Below, in pieces: positions 1-11,871 of a stretch of 64,000 bases of DNA (position 1 is its first letter; the number at the start of each line of letters is the position of its first letter). Below the pieces are notes generated by a model. That model was not told the origin of the DNA, did no database searches, and saw only the letters and a list, made by a program, of their open reading frames with translations. The DNA comes from Mesostigma viride (taxonomy: Eukaryota; Streptophyta; Mesostigmatophyceae; Mesostigmatales; Mesostigmataceae). Where the stretch lies: NCBI GenBank assembly GCA_009746045.1, contig RPFO01000384.1, forward strand, positions 172,462-236,461. Direction: 5' to 3'. Made by a program: the position numbers and the translations under genes.

Positions 1-3000
1 GGTGGCTGGTAAAGTGTGAACAATGTGCCTCTAGTCACCTTGGCGGGATGACAAATTAAGCACAAAAATACGTCAATTAAAGGACGTGAGATATTACTGC
101 AGCTTGCCGGAGCTGACAGTATGTATCCCAGATATAGGGTGTGAGGCAATGGCCAAGACGCCAACAATGCGTGAAATTGCAACCCACAAAGCGTTTCCGT
201 TTAAAGCACGCAATATAAGGAGATTCGTTTCCGGACGAATCCCTTAGGTCAACCGGACAAGGCCAGGTTGGGGCATGCAAGAACCGCAATATGGGTAACG
301 GGTATGGGCAGTTAGGATTGTGGGGATCCGACCCCCACAATGAATTACTGCAAGCGGAATTAGTAAGGGTTCCGGCCCTTATATAATTCCGTTGCTGATC
401 CGGATCAGATTACAGAAAAACGGGACGGGATAGAGGCCACTAGGAAAGTTTCCTCCGAGTCCAGTTTAACACGTATGGCTATTTAAAATAGCGCCTTAAT
501 GATTGAGAATGAATGCGAAAGACCTTTGACTTCCTATGCGTCACAGCGCACGATGGTGGCTTAAGAATACTCGTCACACAATACGAATAAGCTCAAACCC
601 GGAAAACCGGTTTCGTATATTACAATGTTACCACACAGATTAAAACACTCAATGCGGGAAGACTTACACCCAGTAGGCGAGGGATTCACACTCGAGCCCA
701 CAGGAGATTTACACTCCAGGATTAAGCGATGGTAAATAATCTGTAGAGCAACGTGGTAAATTACGATACAAGGTCCGGATTGCTGGCATAGCTCGTGCCT
801 TCCTATTTTGTCCCTTCGTCCCCGTTGGTGGCTGCGCCTGGCGCTGCCAACCAGGCATGACGTGAGGTCCGGGGGGACGGGCTTCTCGAACCGTCTAGAA
901 CACATTAAAGACCAGTACGGCTAGAGGCCTCTCCTGAAAAATATCCAAATGTCCGTAGGAACCATCATAACGCATGTGCAGTGCCACTTGGCTGTCCCGT
1001 AACTCCCGTTCAGGCGCTAGGTCTGCCTAGGTACGGCGCAAAGGCCAAGTTCGTCAGCAAAACTTCTATGCACTTACTTCCACACGGCTGTAAACTATAC
1101 TATGGCCTCGGCACTGGCGCCGGATTATGGTCGGCGCCGATCGACCGGGACGGATAATTTATATTTACCACAAACGGCATGTTGCATCCGTGCAACAGCA
1201 ATCTCCTTCCAAGAAACCACTCAGCAAATCCCTGACAACTTGACGATATGCCACGGTCACGCTTTGACACATCCCAGCCATGCAACGTACATAAAAACCA
1301 CTGAAAGGTGCCAGGAATCTGGCGATGCGCAGCACGGAATGGCATTATACCTGGCGCTAACTGCACGGAAAAAAGCCGAAAACTTGCGTTGATAACCCAT
1401 AAAGGAAGCGAAACATTCATAGGGTCACGTTGATCACACGATCGTACCATTACCGGAATTGTCCTTCGCCCAGCGGCGCAAGAAAGAACAACCTTGCATG
1501 GAATAATAAGACGCGCATCCCGCGAGCCTGGAGAGTGTCTTACCGATCATGACGGAAATCTTGCCGAAACCCAGCAAATTTGTTAAAGCTTTACCAATAA
1601 CGATTTAAACGCATCCTTGACGCTAGGTAAAGCCCATAAAACCTGACAATCACCGCCGCCAGCGTGCATTCTAATTTATTCCTCTCGACGAAAACATCAG
1701 ATTGGACCCCCGTGGCGATGGTCATCAATAAAATCATCGACACTGCAAAAAACGCGAACTCCGCTACGAAGTAGTATCATTTACTCATCGTCTTTAAGAT
1801 TCGCTCAGTTTCTCTGCATTCCGCGAGCTATCTTTTTCTACTCTGCCTGAAAGCACGTCGCCATGGCCAGCTCCGGTAGGGGTGCGCGCCCCGTGCACCA
1901 CTTTTTCACGGTACGGACGGGTACCGCGAATTTTTCGGCGCCAAAATATTCGCACCGGGACCGTCCCCTTAATTAATTAATATAGACACGTGATTGCGTG
2001 CAGTTTATGGTTGCTTTCCCCCAAAACAACTTGTCGATCGCTCCATGGACTAAATTAATTAGATAACACGGGTTACCGATGTTATTTGGCGTCCGGCGGT
2101 GTACTATTAATTAATTAATGAAACTCGTGCTCCCCTTTGGGGAGTCACGGAGCATTATTAGTAACTGACATAACTCCGTTGGGAGTACATGTAGCACATA
2201 TCCCGGAGAAGGGGCATATCAAGGAGACAACCAGCGCAGGCCAGAAATCGGTCCGTCCGGTTACATGAGATCCTGGGAATTTTGGCGCGAACGCGTCGCG
2301 TTGAGGACGACGGGACCAGAAAAATTCCACCTCGCATGGCTGTCGACCCTATGTCCGCCGGAATATCAGTCAAAAGTCAATTATGCATATTAAGTCGCTG
2401 CGATGGATGCAAACGACGCGTAAACTCTCCTGCTTTGCGATGATGCATGGTAGATATTATTCGCGTATGTTCATGCGTCAAAATAATTCGCAAACTGAGA
2501 CGCTGATTTTTTGTGTCGGCCAGATCTGGAATTGGCAGCGAAAATGCATGTTTATTAATTGTGGGGGAAACTTTTTTGTTGGAAGCTCACAATTCCCAAA
2601 AGGTGGAATCCGAATGGGCTTCAAGTCTACTTTCACGAGCGCTAATCAGTTTTTCGAGAAACGAATCACATTTTCCAGGCTGTCGCATTACCTGCCGGCA
2701 GGTCAGATTTTGCTGTTTTCAGTGACGTTTACGACCGTCCTTGCTTGATGCGTTTCTTCCTTTTTTTCGGCTCACGGCACGGCGGGGCTTGTTCCAACAT
2801 GCCTGCGGAGGTGTAAGCTGTGTAGCCATGATTTAAAAGTCACATATTGCTCTCGCGCCACCATCTGTTACTGCTCGACACTGCAAGAAACACTGGTTGC
2901 CTGCTCGCAACGCAAGCACAAGCACGACAACGGTGCCCTAATCCACATCCAGGCGTGTATTTCCGAGAAAAACTTCAGGCTTTTGTCGCGGCATACCTTC

Positions 3001-5934
3001 GGTGTTCCAAGCCGTTCACCGCTCCCCGAAATAGTCTTATGACTCGCTTTTATAGCATTGTGGGTTCGCGTCCGCCATCTCCGCCGGGTGCTGACACGAG
3101 ATGTTCGCGCTGAACCTGGACTGCAAGGTCGCCCGCTACCGGTTAGCTGTACGTATTTAGCAAGCTCTGGATGATATTGTCATGGTTTTGGTGCAGGAAG
3201 GTGCTGTGGGGGGTCTATCTCACCTCTTTACCTAGCTTTCCTCCTCCTAGCTTGACAGCTAAGTTTGCATCAGGAAGTCATGCTTGTTGACAAAGCTCGA
3301 TGGATATAAACCTTGGGATGTGCTGTGAAGGTTTTAGCATGCTTGCTTGAAGAATTGAATGCGTATTTGTGCAAGCCATGGACATTTTTTATTAAGGGCA
3401 GTAGGTAGCAGCCACGTTCTTATTCAATTGTGTCAGGACGTCTATGTTGCCTTTACTGCACTCTGTCCTAGAGGAGTTTGATGCCACTGTAGATGACTAT
3501 GACCAGTGGGGTGGTGAGGATGGGCCGGTGTGCTGGGGTGAGCCTGAAGGGCACCTTGGATCACGTGACCCTTAGGCAATCATGCCAGGCTGTGCAGTTT
3601 ATGGCTTGTGATGTATGGATGCAGCGGGTGAGGCAGGTTGTCGTTGCCGTGGCCTGTGTTAGTGAACTCTATCATCTTTTAACTTACCCAAAGCCCCCCT
3701 AGACCTAAACTGCCTCGCCTTCTTTGAGGGGTTGCCTTCTTTGAGGAGTGCCATGTCTTGAAAGGTTTGTTGGGGCCCTGGCATTTCAGAGTAGGTTGAG
3801 GTGGAGAGGGGTGGCACACTGCTAGGTGATGGCAGGGCCATCCATGTGATGCACCTTACGTTGGGATGGGGACCATGCATTTGTTCTTGTTGCTAGCATG
3901 GGCAGGGTGAGCGGCTGGGAGTAAGGTGTAAGTGCTACTTGCGCCACTGTCCGAAAGGGGAGCTCCATGCGGTGGGCAAACAGCGTTGCAAGCGTACACT
4001 TAACACAAATGTGTGTCTGATGCACTCAGCTGACCTGCCATTTCTCTTGATGCACCAAACCACACTAAAGGCTTGATATAGCCGGTAGGAAATGCATGTG
4101 CATGCAGTGTCAAAAGCAGAGAGGGACATTGTTAGCACATGAGTGTGATTGTAAACCGATGAGTGTGAGCCTCCCCGTGCCATCTTATGCATTTTACACC
4201 TATTTTTGGCAATCCCCCATCATGCCGCAGTTATGCACCGCCTATGCAAGGGGGATGAATAGACAGTTCTAGGTGTGTTGAGGGATGAGATAAGGGTAAA
4301 CATGAGGAGCCATGCAGGCTAAAACGGAAGGGTGATGTCAACAGTGTGTTTGCCCAGATTTTGATGTCAGGAGGGGCTGAAAGATCAGTGGCCACGATAA
4401 ACCTAGGTGGATTACATGAGAGATGACACGACCATGAGAGGGTGGTAGATGAGTTCAACTGAGAAGAGCTAGCATTACATGCACAGATTCTTAATGACCT
4501 GTGGACTGTCCAAGGGTTGGAGTTCAGTGCACGTTCCAAAGGCTATGATGAGCATGACGATGATGGCAAGGGGGCGGGGGGGCGCAATTAGGACAGGCAC
4601 TGATGCAGAATTATGTTGTACAGCAGCTAGGTGCTGAGCTCAATTGAATAGCAGCCCAAGCCACTGCTGTCCTTGATTGCGCTTTGTATTTCCATGTAGC
4701 AGAGAGGCACCTGGCAGATATATATTTGGATTAGGTGCTATAAGACACGCACAGCAGGGGTGCCCAGCAGAGTGGGCCAAGTACTGCAAAGGAGATTGTG
4801 TGTGCTGCCGAGCGGGGCCCGTTTAGAAAAGAGACTGGTCAGCCGACAGGCACGACTGGTCAGCCAAGCTCCCCTTCTTGAGGCTTGTAGGCACTATGGT
4901 GCTTGTTCCGAATGCCAGCATCTACTGTGATTGATGGTGATTTTGTCCCTTGATGATCGCTTTTTTAGTCTGTGTTGGCTAATGTATCCAGCCCCAGTGG
5001 CATGTATATGAATCCCATGACAGCCATGACGATAATTGAGTGAAGAATGCAAAGTTTTCCAAGACAATGGCGCAGAATATGGAGTATTTTTGCAAAAATC
5101 GCTCTATTTCTGCTTGCATCCGTCACTTTTAGTGGGCCTGCAGTGGTCCTAATATGTCCAACTTGTGTTCTAGTGTAAATTCAAGTATTGTGCTATTAAT
5201 GTGACGAATTCTGGCATGATTGGGCCGCATATGTGCTGGCAGGGGCTTCATAAGTTTGAAAATAATGCACTAAAACGGTGTTTTGGCTCATGTATGCCAG
5301 AATTATAGCACATAGTTTGGTCCTACATTGCATACTTAAGGGCGGTTTTTGTCTTTGGATATAAATTAATAAGCATGACCATTTCCAGCTGAATTGGACT
5401 GCATTTACTACTTGTGTGTGGCTGCTATGCCTCCTTATGCCTGGAAAACATCGTTTTTTGCACTTTTCCACGTCACGGTTTGATGCTAAAAATAGGTCAG
5501 TTGGCCCCCCAATTTATGTGATGTGAACAGGGTCCTAGGGGGACCTTAAGTCCAGAATGGCACCCCGATCTGACTATATGTGTGGGAGATATGACCCCAT
5601 GTAACAAAAAAGGCCGTTTTTAGGTGATGTGGGAGAATCCGGACCATGGTAGCTCGAGCCTGCCGTTATCTTGTCCGCGTGTTCGAGTCATTCAGGATGA
5701 TGAAGATGAATGGTGTTGGAAATGTGTATCCGTGTGCATTGAAATTATGGATGGCTTACGTGTAGAGCGACTAGATGACCTAGACTGTGGGGCCGGAAAC
5801 AGCATGCTTGATCAGGGCGTGTGTTTCGAGCCTAACTGGCCGGGAGTGTCTAGTGGTGAGCACCATTGCTGCGATCGCTCTCCCACCATTTACGAGGAAA
5901 TACCCGCAAATGGAAAACCACTGAAAAGGACTAG
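1..5934. other. Gene-poor stretch, nothing recognised
   Basis: I see no protein family, RNA gene or obvious mobile element here apart from the small A+T-flanked segment listed separately. Open frames are all short (about 120 codons at most), overlap on both strands and show no recognisable motif. Base composition is mid-GC and differs clearly from the GC-rich coding block at 55.4-64 kb. Parts of 3.1-5.6 kb read as ordinary intergenic DNA rich in TG/CA-type words. Exons too short or too diverged to recognise by eye cannot be excluded. Confidence 0.5.
1969..2119. repeat. 151-bp segment bounded by two TTAATTAATTAA tracts
   Basis: TTAATTAATTAA at 1969-1980 and ATTAATTAATTAAT at 2106-2119 bracket about 125 bp of unrelated sequence. 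The tracts are self-complementary, so they could be degenerate terminal inverted repeats of a tiny element or chance A+T runs. No target duplication distinct from the tracts can be seen. Confidence 0.25.
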
Positions 5935-7107
5935 CTAGTCAGTCATCACGTTAGCCATGCCATGATTCCAAACGCCCAAGAACTGCACACGGTGCAAAGG
6001 CAAAAAGCCGGACGACAGCACTTTCAAATGTGCGGCGGGAACCAAAAGCCCGCGTATGCCAGAAACATCGTGTTGCTGCAGCGATGCAACGATGTGGACA
6101 ACGAATCCAGTGCCAAGCTCGGAACGGCCGCAAAGGAGATCTGGCATCACAGGGTTCAGATGTGCGGAGATACTATGCGATCCAGCCGGTCCACGACATG
6201 TTTGTAGAGCTTGTGCCAAGGGGCAGCACCGAACAAATGTGGGTGACGTTGCAAAAAACACCGGACTTGACGGAGCATAATGTCTCGGTCATAGTCTTTG
6301 ACCAACAAACGATGCAAGAGTCGTGATGAAATCGACACGATAAGAACAAAGACGAGAAAAACGATGTAACTGACTAAGAACAACACCATATTTTGCTGTG
6401 TGGGAAAGGAGACTGTAAATATCGGGGTAACGAATACAAGGAATTTGCTGGTATTTAGGATCCTTGCGCTTATCATAGACAGGCGTACGCCAGCCCTTCT
6501 TGTTATGGGTAACGTTAAGATCGAGGTAATTGCAATTAGTATCCTCCGAAGTGAGGGACGCTTGCGGGTATAGATGCCAGGCAGACCAGCGGTGATATAC
6601 AAATGGGTTGCGAAATCAGGATTGTCGAAAGCAATGACATCATCAATGTATCGACATGTGTGGATGAAACGCCTGATGAGAACATCATCGTTTGAGGCAA
6701 TGAGATTCTCCATGAATGCAAGCTCATAAGTGTATAGATAGAGGTTTGCAAGTCCTGAGCCCAGCACAGTTAGTGCCCATATAGGGATGCCGATAGCTTG
6801 TTGGTATTACAATTGCCCGCAAAACAATGAAGGTGTTATCAACAAGATAAGAGATCCAATGAACAAGGTAGTCAGCCTTCGTGATAATATAATTATAAGC
6901 ATCCCGCACGCTAGCACCTGCCGCAATCCCTGAGAGCCACGTTGCCGTGGGCTTGGTCTGAGAAACACGCACGTGCAGGTGGTCGGCGCCCGTGAGGCCT
7001 ACGTGCATACAGACGAGTAAGGAGGCTATCTAAACGAGCTTTCAAATCGTGCAAATCTAGTGTGGTATATAGAGTGCTGAAATCATAGGTGGCTATGGGC
7101 ATAGGTA

Positions 7108-7183
7108 AGTTAAGTAATGCGATACGCATTACTTTTGCATACTTGCAAGTATGCAAAAGTAATGCGTATCGCATTACTTAACT
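7108..7183. repeat. 76-bp perfect palindrome at the left end of the miniature element
   Basis: Positions 7108-7145 are the exact reverse complement of 7146-7183, with no spacer. The second half recurs at about 7452-7498. Such a cruciform-forming end suggests a nested or duplicated terminal inverted repeat rather than a simple one. Confidence 0.9.
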
Positions 7184-7387
7184 AAAATTGGGCCGCGTGG
7201 GGAAATCCGGCGTTCCGCACACACCGCTCGTTACCGAGGTGACTCGATTAATTACGACTCGGCTATTCCCAGCCTCGCGCCGTAATTCCTATTTCGACTT
7301 GGCCTACCCGGCCTCCGCCAAACATAGAAAATCCACAAATATTTCGACTCGGCCTCCCAGGCCTACCCGCCGCAAATATTTCCGTGC

Positions 7388-7440
7388 CTCCGAGAGGATT
7401 CGAACCCGGTACCCCAGGAGCGAACGCCAATCTTAGTTAA
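7388..7440 (-). other. tRNA-like 3' half inside the miniature element
   Basis: Read on the minus strand, 7396-7406 is GGTTCGAATCC, a perfect Pol III B-box / T-loop, preceded by GGTACCG. The T-stem does not pair fully and no 5' half or A-box was found upstream, so this is not an intact tRNA. It may be a captured tRNA fragment or SINE-like promoter remnant. Confidence 0.35.
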
Positions 7441-7849
7441 GTAACTAAGATGCATACTTGCAAGTATGCAAAAGTAATGCGTATCGCATTACTTAACTAG
7501 GTATACGCTTCTCTGCTGCTGTCTTGGAACGGCTAAGGGCGGCAAGGCGTAGGCGTACTTGGGCTGAGTCTATGACGATCCGACTACCAGCGCATTCATA
7601 CCCGGCATTCGACAGCACCTCCACCGATAATGCATTGGCTTCGGGGAGAAGAGCATTCAAAGCATGGCAGATGAGTTTCGAGAGAGGCATCAGTGGGGCT
7701 GAATGCGACGCAGCAATGGTGCGCAAAGCAACAGGAGTTTTGTGCAGCTTAAGAGTGAGATACAGATATGGGAACGTAGTGGTGGTGGCGCGTCGCTGCC
7801 GCTTAACCCGTAGTCCGTAAACAAGTTTTGCGGGCTTCGCCCGCGACAT

Positions 7850-8712
7850 TAGAGCTTGTACTTTTTGTGGCCGGTCCCCGGCCAGGGAGCCCCGGCTAGG
7901 GAGATGTGAGTCACCACGTACCTCCGTCGAGTGCCAAGTGGCGCTAGTCCCGCCAAGGAGCGCGCGCTAGCCTTAGAGTTTCGACCACAAGATTCATGGA
8001 GTTTGGCAAAAGGGTGAAGGAAAAAAATCAGAAACGTTGTGGGCGGCGTACGAAGGCTCGAACCCGGTACGTAACGATTTGTCGTATGATGAGGTGTGCC
8101 TTGGCGCCTGAAGTCTACGTAAACAAGCTTTGTAGAAGTTGCACAATATGTACATTGCTAAAAAGGGACAAACTGCGCAACCGCGCAGTGGACGGAGCTC
8201 GCGAACTACTTGCGGAGTTCAAGCTCCAGATTGACTGCTACCCCTGCACGGGAGCGCGATGCGCGCGGGGATGAGTGACCTCGCCAAACCCGCAGACAGC
8301 AGGGGGAAATCGCTTACAGGCGGTGGAGCACAGGAAAATCCACGTGTGAGCTTCCGGCGCGTTTGTAACGGGATTTGGTTAATGGAAAGTTTGGTCCAAC
8401 AGCCCAAAAGTTTGCGACGGTTATATCTGGAGCTCGCGAACACAGGAAATCGCAGAGTTTGCTAGTAGGAGCCATCTGGGCATACGGACCTCTGCCAAAT
8501 GGCTCATCTGGATGTAACGCTTCAGAAACCTCAAAAATGGGCGCGCCGTGGTTTGACCTTTTCGTGATTGGTCGCAACGAAATTTCGCGCAGCTCATTCG
8601 TCAAGCGGACTGTAAGTCGCGCCGCTGAGTGGCTGGAGCCGAAAGCCGTTCGAAAGAGTGTTAGCTAAAATTGTGCCAGGGCTGCGTTTTACAAGTTTTA
8701 GTATATATGTTG
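7850..8712. other. Intergenic, nothing recognised besides the B-box
   Basis: Only short overlapping frames are present, without motifs. The stretch ends abruptly at 8712, where the repeat array begins, and it shares nothing visible with the unit tails that precede every other block in the array. Confidence 0.5.
8055..8070 (-). other. Second tRNA-like B-box
   Basis: The minus strand reads GTACCGGGTTCGAGCC. It shares the string GTACCGGGTTCGA with the tRNA-like remnant at 7396-7412. No foldable tRNA could be built around it by eye. Two copies of the same string within 700 bp suggest a shared tRNA-derived ancestor, but chance is possible. Confidence 0.25.
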
Positions 8713-8962
8713 ACTAGTGGGGGGGCCAAGGCCCCCCACTTATTCGGACGCACTACGCCACCAGGGGCCCTGAGGCCCCCGCCGAAAGCTTCGACCCGCC
8801 GGGTTGAGCCCGCCGACCGGCCCGGCCCCTACGCTGGGGGGCGAACGCTCGGCGGCCTTCCTTTGCGGGCTTCCCATCGCGCGCGCTCGCGCCGGCCCGC
8901 CGCACCGTCGATCCCACGCTCCGTCCCTCACGGGCACGTCCAACACGCGTCGTACTACTAGT
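8713..8962. repeat. ACTAGT block, copy 1 of 11
   Basis: This 250-bp GC-rich block opens with ACTAGT, then a hairpin (AGTGGGGGG pairing with CCCCCCACT around a short G/CCAAGG loop), and closes CTACTACTAGT. The other copies are 12788-13036, 18691-18940, 22776-23026, 26938-27187, 31023-31271, 34916-35165, 39518-39766, 44254-44504, 48540-48789 and 52694-52945. It is the most uniform part of the unit. Read on the minus strand, the hairpin is followed directly by CTAG-T, the form of a Helitron 3' end. Read on the plus strand, internal copies are preceded by a purine run (AGAAGGGG or AGAGGGGG), as an LTR would be. Which reading is right is open. Confidence 0.9.
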
Positions 8963-9298
8963 ACATCAACCCAGTCCGAATAGTACTGTACATCGTGAGA
9001 CGTCGCCGTTCATTGCATGCAAGTATTTCCTTAATCAGTACTTCCTAACAACTGGAACTCACAATGCAGCTAAGCCATGCAGGACACAACGCTTTTGGCA
9101 AGCGGCAGCCATAACGACCAAACACTTCCATGCAAACTCCCATGTTCATCATTCATTATTATTCATTGAGTGGCAATCCTTTGTAAACACATGCACCAAT
9201 TCGGTCATGCCCACTATGACTTCATGTAGACAATGTTTTGTACATGACTCGAAAGTGCCCTTGTGCGCGACCGTGGGGCGTGGCAGGCTAGCCCTCTC

Positions 9299-10676
9299 CA
9301 TTCGTGGGTGTGGTGGGGAGCTGCCATGCATGCGTGGGTTTAGGGGGTGGCTGGCATGCGTGCGTGGGTGTGGGGGGTGGCTGCCGTGCGTGCGTGGGTG
9401 TGGGGGGTGGCTGGCATGCGTACGTGGGTGTGGGGGGTGGCTAGCATGCACGTGCATGCGGGGGGTGGCTGGCATGCATGCGTGCATGTGGGGGGTGGCT
9501 GGCATGCATGCGTGGGTTTGTGGGGTGGCTGCCATGCGTGCGTGGGTGTGGGGGTGGCTGGCATGCGTATGTGGGTGTGGGGGGTGGCTAGCATGCACGT
9601 GCATGTGGGGGGTGGCTGTCATGCATGCGTGCATGTGGGGGGTGGCTGGGATGCATGCGTGGGTTTGTGGGGGGCGTGGCATGCGTGCGTGGGTGTGGGG
9701 GTGGCTGGCATGCGTGCATGGGTTTGTGGGGTGGCTGGCATGCATGCATGGGTGTGGGCGGGAGCTGCCATGCACGCATGTGGGGCGGGGCAGGCTGGCA
9801 TGCATGCGTGGGTGTGTGGGGGGGACGGCATGAGTACGTTGGTGACGGGGGTGGCTGGCATGCATAAGTGGGTTTGTGGGGTGGCTGGCATGCATGCGTG
9901 CATGTGGGGGGGGCTGGCACGCGTGTGTGGGTTTGGGGGGGGCTGGCATGCATGCGTGTGTGTGTGGGGGGGCTGACATAAGTGCGTGGGTGTGGGGGTG
10001 GCTGGCATGCGTGCCTGGGTTTGGGGGTGGGCTGCCATGCGTGCGTGGGTTTAGGGGGTGGCTGGCATGCGTGCCTGGGTTCGTAGGGTGGGCTGCCATG
10101 CGTGCGTGGGTGTGGGGGGTGGCTGGCATGCGTACGTGGGTGTGGGGGGTGGCTGGCATCCATGCGTGCATGTGGGGGGTGGCTGGCATGCATGCGTGGG
10201 CTCGTGGGGTGGCTGGCATGCGTGCGTGGGTGTGGGGGGGGCTGGCATGCATGCATGCATGTGGGGGTGGCTGGCATCCATGCGTGGGTTTGCGGGGTGG
10301 CTGGCATGCATGCGTGCATGAGGGGGGGGCTGGCATGCGTGCGTGGGTGTGGGGGGGGCGTACGTGGGTATGGGGGGTGGCTGGCATGCGTGCGTGGGTG
10401 TGGGGGGGAGTGGCATGCATGCGTGGGTGTGGTGGGGGGCTGCCATGCATGCGTGGGTTTAGGGGGGGGCTGCCATGCGTGCCTGGGTTCGAGGGGTGGC
10501 TGCCATGCGTGCGTGGGTGTGGGGGTGGCTGGCATGCGTACGTGGGTGTGGGGGGTGGCTGGCATGCATAAGTGGGTTTGTGTAAGGGGGGGGGGGTGGC
10601 TGGCATGCGTGCGTGGGCATGGGGGTGGCTGGCATGCGTGCGTGGGTTGGTGGGGTGCCTGGCATGCATAAGTGGG
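9299..10676 (+). repeat. G-rich 30-bp minisatellite of unit 1
   Basis: The basic repeat is GGGTGTGGGGGGTGG followed by CTGGCATGCGTGCGT. Variants replace parts with GCATGCATGCGTGCATG, GGGTTTGTGGGG or GGGTTTAGGGGG. Because 30 is a multiple of three and the motif has no stop on either strand, long frames run open in several phases (536 codons on the minus strand, reading Pro/His/Thr/Ala-rich decapeptides). I treat these as by-products. Each repeat has G-runs able to form G-quadruplexes. Equivalent tracts are at about 15121-16563, 19275-20812, 23370-24808, 27521-29058, 31617-33037, 35511-37347, 40101-41638, 44847-46398 and 49133-50527. Confidence 0.93.
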
Positions 10677-11871
10677 CCCGCGGTGCCCCTGATTGCTGTC
10701 TGGCCCCTAATCATGTGGATGTGGCTGGCTGCCTGCCCTCCTGTTTGCCCCATCCCCAAACCCCATGCCGCAAGGCTCGTAGCTCAAGCCCCATGGCTCA
10801 TGCCCCATGGCCCTTGCCTGCCAGCCTACCTGTGCTGCATACCCTTGCAGCCTTTCCTGCCTCGCCTGGCCTGGCCTGCCCTGCCCTCTCTGCCCTCCCG
10901 CCCGCCCATGCGGTCCGTTGCCACGGATGGAAAATGAGAAGAAAATAATATGGCCCCGCTGGCACCACAAATCACCTGGTTGGTCAACCAAGGGGATAGC
11001 CTGCACAATGAGACAGGAACACAGCAGACCCAGCAAAGCAAGATTCAGGTTGTAAGCCAGTGGAGATTACTTTTGACTTGCTTGATGAAGAAATATAAAA
11101 CACCTTATACGGTCACACCTTCTATAAACAAATGGTTGATTGATCACCTTATACACCACGTAAACATGTTACCAGACGCGCTCTTCAGCCCAGTGAAAAT
11201 CCACGCGCGAAGCAAGGCAGATTATCTTACGCAGTAAGCACCATGAATGTCAGCCACTACAGCAGTAAATGACGCCCTAAACTCATGACCAGGCAAGCAT
11301 CCACAGGGGCTTTCACCGCCCAGTATATTCCAGAAAAAAGCATCACAGATCCTCTGGCAACGGACGTTCACACGGGAAACCCGAAGGACCATGAAGATGG
11401 CGTCCTGCACGGCTAAGAAAATGAAACGCAGACCCTTGCTACGCTATGTCTTCGCTGCGACTAGGTGAATTCTGCCAAATGGAAACAACGCAACCGAGGA
11501 AACGCATCAGAAAGAGAGCAGGCACTAGCCCGGTCATCGAAACAAACGACTCACCATCGGCATCGCCAGCGTACGTCCCGTGGCAACAAATCCAGCGTTC
11601 ATTCCAATATTGTGTAACGACAACAGACACTCGTCGGCCACACCCACGCCTTCAACGGCTAGCAAACTGATTTCACTAGGCACCCAATACGTCAAGCAAA
11701 GAAGCACGATAACATAATACCTAAATCTACAACGACATTCCATTTCCAGGTCGCTAGCTATCGCAGCAGGCCATAGCGCCCCGAATCTCTCCCACGCACG
11801 AGACTGCCCACCGACGTCCAGCCAGATCAGAAACAATTCAAAGGTACGCATCGAAATGGAACATTGAACGC

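Larger units (their letters stand above)
7108..7498. mobile_element. 391-bp miniature element (MITE-like) with 5-bp target duplication
   Basis: The element starts AGTTAAGTAATGCG and ends with the reverse complement. It is flanked by AGGTA on both sides (7103-7107 and 7499-7503). It lies inside the reverse transcriptase frame; joining the flanks with one AGGTA restores an uninterrupted minus-strand frame across the junction, which confirms the boundaries. The left end is a complete 76-bp palindrome and the right end repeats about 47 bp of it. The interior (about 7184-7440) has no transposase and carries tandem-like copies of 'tttcgactcggcc'. It is non-autonomous; the superfamily is not assigned. 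Confidence 0.85.
6156..7849 (-). pseudogene. Penelope-like reverse transcriptase, decayed and interrupted
   Basis: Three pieces of one reverse transcriptase lie in order on the minus strand. About 7790-7640 encodes the fingers motif YLTLKLHKTP followed by a conserved PLSKLICHALNALLP stretch. About 7095-7030 encodes TYDFSTLYTTLDLHDLK, the first catalytic-aspartate region. About 6810-6630 encodes MGTNC, ANLYLYTYELAFMENL and then RYIDDVIAFDN, whose YIDD box is the polymerase active site. This motif set (LHKTP, DFSTLYT, MGTNCA, RYIDD) matches the reverse transcriptase of Penelope-like retroelements and relatives. The pieces sit in different frames, so several indels have accumulated, and a 391-bp element is inserted between the first two. 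No GIY-YIG endonuclease motif was recognised on either side. The copy is non-functional as read. The family call is good at the level of 'Penelope-like RT' and weak at clade level. Confidence 0.7.

Noticed and set aside
5624-5938. Plus-strand frame of 104 codons next to the reverse transcriptase remnant
   Set aside because: No motif, no homologous frame elsewhere in the window and no supporting context.
7396-7440. Functional tRNA gene in the miniature element
   Set aside because: The T-stem pairs poorly, and no acceptor stem, anticodon arm or A-box could be found.
9299-10676. Regular short repeats resembling a CRISPR array
   Set aside because: The repeats are contiguous variants of one motif without unique spacers, and the DNA is eukaryotic.
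9149-10759. Minus-strand frame of 536 codons reading Pro/His/Thr/Ala decapeptides (and similar frames of 250-530 codons in other units, on both strands)
   Set aside because: They are explained by a stop-free 30-bp minisatellite; several phases are open at once on both strands and G-run length changes shift the frame between near-identical units, so no one frame is conserved.
10950-11237. Frame in the mid-GC segment ending KADYLTQ, present in most units
   Set aside because: Units are so similar that any frame would be shared; in the diverged unit 6 the frame is broken by an indel and substitutions are not biased to third positions.
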